Shown piece after piece: positions 48,970 through 56,075 of a stretch of DNA of 64,000 nucleotides. This DNA is from CAG-103 sp048217285 (GTDB lineage Bacteria > Bacillota > Clostridia > Oscillospirales > Oscillospiraceae): positions 4,205 to 68,204 of the forward strand of contig DBFWVW010000091.1 of assembly GCA_048217285.1 (NCBI GenBank), given 5' to 3'. Numbering within the stretch: position 1 is the stretch's first letter; every line of letters starts with the position of its first letter. A program made the position numbers and the translations under genes. The notes under the pieces are model-generated. The model was not told the origin of the DNA, ran no database searches, and worked only from the letters and a program-made list of their open reading frames with translations.

Positions 48970-49899
48970 ATGCCATCTTTTCATGATTTTAGGTTTTTGT
49001 CCACTGATGGGAAACACAAGGTATTTGCAAGAGAATGCACCCCCGACGGCGAAGTCCGTGCCGTTTTGCAGATCGCGCACGGCGTTGCCGAGCACATCTA
49101 TCGTTATGCACCGTTTATGGAGTTTCTGGCCGGCAACGGCTTTGTCGTCGTTGCAAACGACCACCTTGGCCACGGCAAGACCGCCGAAAACGAGCAGGAA
49201 CTGTGCTTCTTCGCGGAAAAGGACGGCTGGAACGATGTTGTGAGTGACATGGACCAGCTCCACAAGCTGACCGCCGACAAGTATCCCGGCGTCCCCTACT
49301 TTCTGTTCGGCCACAGCATGGGCAGCTTCCTGACCCGCACCTACATCATTGATCACCCGGAGGGGCTCAAGGGCGTTATTATCAGCGGCACCGGCCAGAA
49401 TCCGGCTGCCGTCGTCGCAGCCGGCAAGCTGATGGCCAAGCTCGAGATGATCGACAACGGTCCGATGTATCACAGCCCGAAGCTCGATAAACTCGCCTTC
49501 GGCAGCTACAATAAGAAATACGACCATGTGCGTACAAATCTCGACTGGCTCACCCGTGACGAGGCGATCGTGGATCAGTACATTGCCGACCCGCTTTGCG
49601 GCGCGATGGCGACTGCCGGTATGTTCCACGATATGATGGGCGGTCTGCAGTATATCTGGAAGACGGAAAATCTTAACAAAATGAACAAGGCCACCCCTGT
49701 CTATTTCATGGCCGGTGACGGCGACCCGGTTGGAAACTACGGTGAGGGCGTCAAGAAGGTCTACAACCGTTTCCTGAAAGTCGGCTGCAAGGATGTAAAG
49801 CTCAAGCTCTACAAGGACGGACGCCATGAGATGCTCAATGAGCTCAACAAGGATGAAGTCTATGCGGATATCCTCGACTGGCTCAACAGTAAGATCTGA
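48970..49899 (+). CDS. alpha/beta hydrolase, monoacylglycerol lipase/lysophospholipase-like
   Basis: The 309-residue soluble protein has the serine hydrolase (Hydrolase_4) pattern: LQIAHGVAEHIYRYAPFM, NDHLGHGKT, the nucleophile elbow GHSMGSF, the acid in MAGDGDPVGNYG and the histidine in DGRHEMLNE. Close relatives are monoacylglycerol lipases and lysophospholipases, which would release glycerol or glycerophospho compounds. Divergence from glpK across a shared palindrome fits that. AGGAGGAG lies about ten bases before the ATG. Substrate is inferred. Confidence 0.85.
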   Translation: MPSFHDFRFLSTDGKHKVFARECTPDGEVRAVLQIAHGVAEHIYRYAPFMEFLAGNGFVVVANDHLGHGKTAENEQELCFFAEKDGWNDVVSDMDQLHKLTADKYPGVPYFLFGHSMGSFLTRTYIIDHPEGLKGVIISGTGQNPAAVVAAGKLMAKLEMIDNGPMYHSPKLDKLAFGSYNKKYDHVRTNLDWLTRDEAIVDQYIADPLCGAMATAGMFHDMMGGLQYIWKTENLNKMNKATPVYFMAGDGDPVGNYGEGVKKVYNRFLKVGCKDVKLKLYKDGRHEMLNELNKDEVYADILDWLNSKI

Positions 49900-49949
49900 T
49901 TTTCTCAGTCGATACCATTACCACAGTTCATCACGGCAAGTTATCTAAG

Positions 49950-49986
49950 CTGCGGGCAGTGCTGATGCACTGCCCGCAGAATTTTT
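49950..49986 (+). terminator. terminator after the hydrolase gene
   Basis: CTGCGGGCAGTGC (49950-49962) pairs perfectly with GCACTGCCCGCAG (49967-49979); AATTTTT follows. Confidence 0.85.
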
Positions 49987-49995
49987 ATAAATCGC

Positions 49996-50802
49996 TTAGT
50001 CGATGACAGAAAAAACTCGCTCATCCCCGAATAAATAATCTTCCGGATTATAGTACAGAGATTCCCCCGTCCACACCTGATGGAAGCGAATCGTGAGAGA
50101 ATCATAACGGCTTACTGCAACGTAGACTGCAAGCTTCTTTTGCGGATACTGCGTTTTGATATTCGTATAGATGAGCCGGCAAAGAATAGGCGCGTCTACA
50201 ACCAATTTAGAAAACTCTTCATCTGAAATATCGTCCAGTAAATGCACGTGATTGTTCACGGCCTCATAAGCTGTTTTGTCTTTTACAGAAAGCGGAATAG
50301 TTTTTCTGTGGTCATCATATAAGCAAAGCAACTCGTTCCCAGCTGCATCTGTTAGCACGTGATAATGCAAAAGCTGTGAGAAAGTCCAGAACAAATCTGT
50401 GATACCGCTGGTACCGCTCGAATGTGATGCGTACAGCTTCCTTCTGAAAAGCCATTTTACATTTGAAAAAGTGGTTGCACTATCAGCTATAGCAATCGTT
50501 CCAGGGTGCTTTTGCCGGTGGTTGTAATTACACAAATAGAGTCCGTGGTTCTTGACGCGCATAGCAATGGAAACAGTTTTGTTTTTATGTTGATATTTCC
50601 AAAGCGTGAGAATGCCAGAGCAAAAATCTCGCGCAGATACTTGCAAAGTAAGAAGCTCCCATTGCGAAATATGCTCCACGAGTGCAACTTCAACATCGCC
50701 TCTTGGAATGCCTGGATATACCAAATCCATTTGCTTGAAGAATTCACATATTCCATGGATAAAATATATTTCTCTTCTCATAATCCGTATCCAAAATAAC
50801 AT
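49996..50802 (-). CDS. hypothetical protein, AT-richer than its neighbours
   Basis: The 268-residue protein matches no family I know. It has no signal peptide or membrane helix, is rich in aromatic and basic residues in the middle (KWLFRRKLYASHSSGTSG, FWTFSQLLHYHVL) and ends with YNPEDYLFGDERVFSVID. Codon use is AT-rich compared with the GC-rich genes around it, suggesting a later arrival. The ATG at 50802 shares a base with the restored TAA of the radical SAM gene (TAATG); an ATG at 50781 is the alternative. No clear ribosome binding site is seen for either. Confidence 0.6.
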   Translation of the reverse strand: MLFWIRIMRREIYFIHGICEFFKQMDLVYPGIPRGDVEVALVEHISQWELLTLQVSARDFCSGILTLWKYQHKNKTVSIAMRVKNHGLYLCNYNHRQKHPGTIAIADSATTFSNVKWLFRRKLYASHSSGTSGITDLFWTFSQLLHYHVLTDAAGNELLCLYDDHRKTIPLSVKDKTAYEAVNNHVHLLDDISDEEFSKLVVDAPILCRLIYTNIKTQYPQKKLAVYVAVSRYDSLTIRFHQVWTGESLYYNPEDYLFGDERVFSVID

Positions 50803-51706
50803 TACAGTTCTGATCCCTGCACCAGATCGTCGCGCGCGAAAGCGGCGTGGATCGTATTGAGCACGCACTTTTTTTGTCCGCGCTCCAGAGCGGCGCGAGG
50901 AGATCACGCTTCGCCCCGTCGCCGGTCAGACGGTGGATGACGACCTCTGGTGGGAGGACGCGCAGGCACTGCTCCAGCAGATCGATATAGTGCTCCAGCG
51001 TGAGCACTTCAAACCTCCCGGCAGCGTAGTCTGCTGCCAGATCCGTGCCGCGCAGCACATGCAGCAAGTGCAGCTTGATGCCCTGTGCCCCGCTCCGGCC
51101 AATGTAGCGCGCAGTCTGCACCATCTGGGCGTCCGTTTCTCCCGGCAGGCCGAGGATCTGGTGCACAATGACCTCCAGACCAGCCGCACGGAGGCGACGA
51201 ACCGCGTCGTCAAACACCGGCAGGTCGTAACCGCGGCGGATATAGGCCGCACTTTGCGGATGGATGGTCTGCAGGCCGAGCTCGACCAAGACAGGCTTTT
51301 CAGCGTTCAACCGCTGCAGCAGCGCGATCACCTGATCCGGAAGACAGTCCGGCCGCGTAGCTATGGACTGCGCCACCACGTCTTCCGGCGCGAGTGCCTG
51401 CGTGAACAGCCGCTCCATGTGTGAAAGGCTGCCATAGGTGTTCGTAAAGTTCTGAAAGTAGGCAATATATTTGCCGCCGCTGTTTTTCCCGGCCACGCGC
51501 GCTTTTGCAGCTTCGAGCTGCTGCGGGATTCCCAGCGCGCGGTCAGCGGCAAAGGTGCCGGAACCGTCTCCGGCGCAGAAAATGCAGCCGTGCGCGCCGA
51601 TGGTCCCATCCCGGTTCGGGCAGGTAAATCCGCCGTCGAGCGCGAGCTTATATACCTTGCAGCCGAAGCGGCGGCGCAGCTCATTATTCAAAGTGTGATA
51701 ATACAT
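50802..51706 (-). CDS. TIGR01212 family radical SAM protein, frameshifted near the C-terminus
   Basis: The protein has the unusual Fe-S motif CPNRDGTIGAHGCIFC, YFQNFTNTYGS and LGLQTIHP, as in YtqA/TIGR01212 (substrate unknown). At an A7 tract (minus strand of 50869-50875) the zero frame leaves the family pattern after APLWSADKK. Adding one A gives KKCVLNTIHAAFARDDLVQG and a stop at 50804-50802, which is the expected end. Without it the frame runs on to 50744 with unrelated residues. The indel may be a real mutation, a sequencing error or slippage. The ATG at 51706 has no ribosome binding site and sits just behind the mreB terminator. Confidence 0.85.
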
Positions 51707-51709
51707 AGC

Positions 51710-51734
51710 AAAAAGGCCGGCGATGCCCGGCCTT
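51710..51734 (-). terminator. terminator after the mreB-like gene
   Basis: AAGGCCGG (51713-51720) pairs with CCGGCCTT (51727-51734); on the minus strand TTTTT follows and the next ATG is only four bases further on. Confidence 0.75.
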
Positions 51735-51739
51735 CGTAT

Positions 51740-52771
51740 TTATGCCTTCATCTGGCGCTTGCGCGCGAGATTGACCATGCCGTCCTGCATATCATTAAGA
51801 TTCATGAGCATTTTGCCGCTGCCGAACGCTGCGCATGAGAGCGCGTCGTCCACGACCGTTGTGCGGATGCCGGTGTCTTTCTCGACAAGCTGGTCGAAGC
51901 CATAGATCAGGCTGCCGCCGCCGGCCATGATGATACCGTTTTGCGCCAGATCCGCTACAAGCTCCGGCGGCGTGCGCTCGAGCACCATGTGGATGGTCTC
52001 AAGAATGTCGCGCGCAGGCTCGGCAATGGCCTCCACAAGCTCGACGGAGCTGATCTTTACGGACTTCGGTAAGCCGGTCGTCAGGCAGCGCCCCTTGACC
52101 TCCTGAATGCCCACTTCCGTGCGCGGCACAAGGCACGCGATGCCGATCTTAAGCTCTTCGGCAGTACGTTTGCCGATAAGGATGTTGTGCTTGCGGCGCA
52201 CATAGCGAACGATTGCCTCATCAAAAGCGTCACCGGCGGTTTTGATCGACTCGCTCTCGACCACGCCGCCCAGTGAGACGACCGCAACCTCCGTCGTGCC
52301 GCCACCGATGTCGATGACCAGGTGGCCGTCCGGCTTGGAGATGTCCGCCCCTGCGCCGGCAGCCGTTGCCACAGCGGATTCAACGAGGTACACCTTGCGC
52401 GCACCGGCCTCAATGACGGCATCAATGACGTTGCGCTCCTCCACACCGGTCACGCTGCTCGGTACCGTGACGAGCACACGCGGCTTGAAGAGGCTGAACG
52501 ATGTCACGCGCGAGAGCAGCTCCTTGAGCATGAGCGCCGTCATGTCATAGTCCGAGATGACGCCCGCGCTGATCGGATGGATAGCCACGATGTTCGCCGG
52601 CGTGCGGCCGAGCATCTTCTGCGCATCTTGACCGACCTTGAGCATACGGCCAGTATATTTATCGACCGCCACAATGGACGGTTCGCGCAGCATAATGCCC
52701 TTGCCGCGTACAAACACGCGGATATTGGTCGTGCCGAGGTCGATGGCAATGTCACGTTCAAAAATCATCAT
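51740..52771 (-). CDS. mreB: rod shape-determining protein, MreB/Mbl family
   Basis: The actin-like protein forms membrane-bound filaments that guide lateral wall synthesis. The 343-residue protein has the phosphate-1 loop IAIDLGTTNIRVFV, PSSVTGVEERNV, the phosphate-2 loop VIDIGGGTTEVAVV, the MreB signature with GDAFDEAI, and an adenosine motif IIMAGGGSLIYGFDQL. No mreC/mreD follow, so it is likely a stand-alone paralogue of the Mbl or MreBH kind. AGGAG nine bases before the ATG at 52771 fixes the start. It is 67 bases behind comF. Confidence 0.94.
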   Translation of the reverse strand: MMIFERDIAIDLGTTNIRVFVRGKGIMLREPSIVAVDKYTGRMLKVGQDAQKMLGRTPANIVAIHPISAGVISDYDMTALMLKELLSRVTSFSLFKPRVLVTVPSSVTGVEERNVIDAVIEAGARKVYLVESAVATAAGAGADISKPDGHLVIDIGGGTTEVAVVSLGGVVESESIKTAGDAFDEAIVRYVRRKHNILIGKRTAEELKIGIACLVPRTEVGIQEVKGRCLTTGLPKSVKISSVELVEAIAEPARDILETIHMVLERTPPELVADLAQNGIIMAGGGSLIYGFDQLVEKDTGIRTTVVDDALSCAAFGSGKMLMNLNDMQDGMVNLARKRQMKA

Positions 52772-52838
52772 AAAGCAAAACTCCTGTATCATCCGCGCAG
52801 CGGATGTTATAGTCAATCGTAGCCGTCTCGCGGCTGTT

Positions 52839-53492
52839 TTAGTCGGCCGTGCGTGCGACCGTTGCGCAGACGACCTGCTCCGCACCTGCCTTGCCGAGCA
52901 CACGCGCGCATTCCGACAGAGTCGAGCCGGTCGTGACGATATCGTCAATGAGCAGAACGCGCTTTTCTTTCACATCCACGCCTTTTCTCATACGGTATGC
53001 GCCGGCGATATTTGCGCGGCGTTTGGCTGCGTCACCGGTGCCGGACTGCGGCTGCGTGTTGCGCTGCTTGCAGAGCGTCGGCGTCAGCGGCATACCGAGC
53101 GCCTTTGCCGTTGCCTCTGCCAGCAGACGCGCCTGATCGTACCCGCGCTGGCGCAGACGTTTCCGGCTCAGCGGTGCCCAGGTGACGAGGTCAAATTCTC
53201 CCGGAAGTTCCGTGCGCACCGTTTCTGCAACGAGCTTTCCATAGATTTTGGCATATCCGGTTGCTCCACCGAATTTATAGCGCAGCAGCGATTCGCGCAC
53301 ATTGCCCTCATAATTCAGTGGCGAGACGCACAAATGGATGAATGGGAAGCGCTGCCGCCCGCCATTTTTTGCAAACGGCAAATCGGTCTGGCAGTGCGCG
53401 CAAATCCCTTCGCGGCTGGTCTCAAGAAAATCGTGGCAGAACGCGCATCGCGGTGGATAGAGCAGATCCAGCAGAAACGCAATCACCTTCAT
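52839..53492 (-). CDS. comF: ComF family phosphoribosyltransferase-like protein
   Basis: The 217-residue protein has the N-terminal zinc finger (YPPRCAFCHDF, CAHCQTDL) and a phosphoribosyltransferase-type motif VLLIDDIVTTGSTLSE, the ComFC layout. ComF proteins aid DNA handling in competence; related ones have metabolic roles. Its ATG overlaps the recD2 stop (ATGA), so it is translated with a DNA helicase gene. Confidence 0.93.
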   Translation of the reverse strand: MKVIAFLLDLLYPPRCAFCHDFLETSREGICAHCQTDLPFAKNGGRQRFPFIHLCVSPLNYEGNVRESLLRYKFGGATGYAKIYGKLVAETVRTELPGEFDLVTWAPLSRKRLRQRGYDQARLLAEATAKALGMPLTPTLCKQRNTQPQSGTGDAAKRRANIAGAYRMRKGVDVKEKRVLLIDDIVTTGSTLSECARVLGKAGAEQVVCATVARTAD

Positions 53493-55711
53493 GCTTCACC
53501 GCACTCCCCACAGAGTCGGGCGCGCAGGCCGCTGTAACGCCGGGTCTGCGCCTGATTATCGATCATATGATAAGCCACGCCCTCGTCGCCAACGACGATG
53601 AGCAGGGACTTGGCACGCGTGATGGCCGTATACAGCACACTGCGTGTAAGCAGCATAGGCCCTGCCTTGCCGATGCAGAGCACGACGGCGCGGTACTCGC
53701 AGCCCTGTGATTTGTGTACCGTCATGACCCAGGCGTGCTCCAGTTCATTGAGCATCTCAAAGCCGTAGGTTGCCGTCTTTCCGTCATAACAGACCGCAAG
53801 TGTCTCCGTCTGCGGGTCAATGGTCGTGATCTGACCGACGTCACCGTTATAGACGCCGGTCCCGGCCGTCGTACCGTCCGGATTTTTGAGGACAATGTCA
53901 TAATCGTTGCGGATCTGCATCACGCGATCGCCCTCGCGAAAGACGATCTCACCGAAGCGCCGTTCCTTCTTCCCGTCGGTCGGCGGGTTGAGCGCTGCCT
54001 GCAGGCGCACATTCAGCGCCGCCATGCCGGTATCATACTTGCGCGTCGGCGTAAGCACCTGAATGTCTGACGGCGGAATCTTCATATTGTTCGGCAGACG
54101 CGTTTTGCACAGCTCCACAACCGTATCGGCCGCTTTCTGCGGATCCGTGCGGCGGAGGAAGAAAAAATCTCCGCTGTTTTGTGTCAGCGGCGGATGCTCG
54201 CCGCGGTTGATGGCGTGCGCATAGGCGACGATACTGCTGCCGGCTGCCTGGCGGAAGATCTCCGTCAGGCGAACCGTCGGGATCACACAGCTGCGGATGA
54301 TATCGGAAAACACATTGCCCGGGCCAACAGATGGCAGCTGGTCGGCATCACCCACAAGGATGAGCCGGCATTCCGGACGCATGGCGCGCAGCAGCGCGCA
54401 CATGAGCGAGATGTCCACCATGGAGCATTCATCGAGGATGACAGCGTCGCAGTCAAGCGGGTCGTCCTCATCGCGCCGAAAGGTGATGTCCTGATGATCA
54501 TCGCTCATACCGGCCTCAAGCAGGCGGTGGATCGTCTGCGCGCTCTGACCGGTCAGCTCGCTCATTCGCTTGGCGGCGCGTCCGGTCGGGGCTGCGAGCT
54601 GGGTGTCGAGCTTGAGCACGTCAAACAGCGCGAGGATCGCGCGAATGGACGTCGTCTTGCCGGTGCCGGGGCCGCCGGTGATTGCAATGACCTGGTGCTG
54701 GCAGGCGAGCCGGAGCGTCTGCTTTTGCTGCTCGGCAAAGGTCAGGCCGAGCTGCGATTCGATCTGCGCCGCGATCTTGTCCGTATCCGGCATACGGCGG
54801 TACTCCGTCTGTGCCATGGCGAGCAGGCGCTCGGCCGTATAGGCCTCCGCTTCGTGCAGACGCGCGAGATAGCACCCATCACACCCGGCAACGCGCTCGC
54901 GCACCAGTTCACCGCTTTCAACGAGCGTATCCACACTCTCGGCAACCAGCTCGTCCGGCACGCCGCTGAGCTGCGACGTCGCCGCTAGCAGGTTGCGGTA
55001 CGAAATAAAACAGTGGCCGCGCACAGCGTTATAGGCAAGTTCATACAGGGTGGCCGCGGCGACACGCTCCGCGCTCTGGTCATTAAAGCCGTGGCCGAGC
55101 GCCAGTGTGTCCGCCTCCTGAAAGGTGGCGCCGATCGCGTCCGAAACGAGTATGTAAGGGTTGTCCTGCACAAGCTGCAGGGCCTCGTCACCGTAATACT
55201 GATACATCCGCAGGGCGATGACCGGGCGGATATTGGCTGAGGCCAGAAACTCAATCAGGCGGCGCATACCAGCCTGACGGCGAAAATTGGCCGACATGGC
55301 CTTCGCCTTGGAAAGGCTGATGCCCTTGATGGCAGTGAGCTTTTCCGGCTCGTACTCCAGCACATTCAATGTATCCGCGCCAAAGCGCGACACAAGCAGC
55401 GATGCCGTCGCCGGGCCGATGCCGCGCACGGCGCGCCCGGCGAGATAGGCATAGATCGCGTCCGCCGTCTCCGGCATGGTGCGTTCGGCAAACTCGGCCT
55501 TGAACTGCTGGCCGTGCGCCGGGTGCGTCATCCAGCTGCCGGTGACGATCATGGACTCGCCCGGCACGGCGTACGGAATACAGCCGACGACCATCGTCTG
55601 GCTGCCATCGTCCACATCCAGTTTGAGGACGGTGTAGCCATTTTCCTCATTCTGATAGATGACCGCTGCAACGGTGCCGCATAATTCTATCGGATTGGTG
55701 TTTGCATCCAT
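53489..55711 (-). CDS. recD2: ATP-dependent 5'-3' DNA helicase RecD2
   Basis: The 740-residue SF1B helicase has an N-terminal OB-like and helix-hairpin-helix part (AVRGIGPATASLLVSRFG, KAMSANFRRQAGMR), Walker A ITGGPGTGKTTSIRAI, Walker B VILDECSMVDISL, LVGDADQLPSVGPGNV and the C-terminal TVHKSQGCEY and LYTAITRAK motifs. It is the RecBC-independent RecD2/YrrC type. AGGAG eight bases before the ATG at 55711 sets the start, 25 bases inside the end of the small upstream gene. Confidence 0.95.
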   Translation of the reverse strand: MDANTNPIELCGTVAAVIYQNEENGYTVLKLDVDDGSQTMVVGCIPYAVPGESMIVTGSWMTHPAHGQQFKAEFAERTMPETADAIYAYLAGRAVRGIGPATASLLVSRFGADTLNVLEYEPEKLTAIKGISLSKAKAMSANFRRQAGMRRLIEFLASANIRPVIALRMYQYYGDEALQLVQDNPYILVSDAIGATFQEADTLALGHGFNDQSAERVAAATLYELAYNAVRGHCFISYRNLLAATSQLSGVPDELVAESVDTLVESGELVRERVAGCDGCYLARLHEAEAYTAERLLAMAQTEYRRMPDTDKIAAQIESQLGLTFAEQQKQTLRLACQHQVIAITGGPGTGKTTSIRAILALFDVLKLDTQLAAPTGRAAKRMSELTGQSAQTIHRLLEAGMSDDHQDITFRRDEDDPLDCDAVILDECSMVDISLMCALLRAMRPECRLILVGDADQLPSVGPGNVFSDIIRSCVIPTVRLTEIFRQAAGSSIVAYAHAINRGEHPPLTQNSGDFFFLRRTDPQKAADTVVELCKTRLPNNMKIPPSDIQVLTPTRKYDTGMAALNVRLQAALNPPTDGKKERRFGEIVFREGDRVMQIRNDYDIVLKNPDGTTAGTGVYNGDVGQITTIDPQTETLAVCYDGKTATYGFEMLNELEHAWVMTVHKSQGCEYRAVVLCIGKAGPMLLTRSVLYTAITRAKSLLIVVGDEGVAYHMIDNQAQTRRYSGLRARLCGECGEA

Positions 55712-56028
55712 TGGCAAAACTCCTCTGCTTTGCACAGCTTCAGATCTCCGCGTCGACACGTAAGGTGCTCAGCCAGTGCAGCCGCTTCCTCCGTCAGGCC
55801 GCAGTCCACGAGCAGAATGTCCGCCGCGACAGTGCCGCTGTCGCGCAGCCATAGGGTACCGCGAAGGAGATTTTCCAGCTCCGGCGCGTCCCCGCGCGCC
55901 CGTACGACAAGCGTGATGCGCGTATCCCTGCCGGAACGCACCGGCGTGAGCAGTGCGCCGCTGAGCATCCACAGCAGCCAGGCAAAGCCCAGAATCAGCA
56001 GGACACATAAGGTGATCTGAAAGACCAT
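55687..56028 (-). CDS. small membrane-anchored protein of unknown function
   Basis: The 113-residue protein has an N-terminal membrane helix (ITLCVLLILGFAWLLWML) and a soluble part with RITLVVRARGDAPELENLLRG (given as RITLVVRARGD), LWLRDSG and DILLVDCGLTEEA, reminiscent of a nucleotide-sugar or glycosyltransferase-like N-terminal fold, though too short for one. I cannot name a family. AGGAGG seven bases upstream supports the ATG at 56028. It overlaps recD2 by 25 bases and lies 47 bases behind uvrA. Confidence 0.75.
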   Translation of the reverse strand: MVFQITLCVLLILGFAWLLWMLSGALLTPVRSGRDTRITLVVRARGDAPELENLLRGTLWLRDSGTVAADILLVDCGLTEEAAALAEHLTCRRGDLKLCKAEEFCQWMQTPIR

Positions 56029-56075
56029 ATTTACGCCTCCTCTCCTTTCAGCCTATGAGAAAGGAGGCTTGGCCG

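Noticed and set aside
50862..50882. Programmed -1 frameshifting as the explanation for the TIGR01212 gene
   Set aside because: In the zero frame the codons are AAA AAA AGT, not a canonical X XXY YYZ heptamer, and no stimulatory hairpin or upstream site was seen. A homopolymer indel is simpler, so this is kept only as an alternative.
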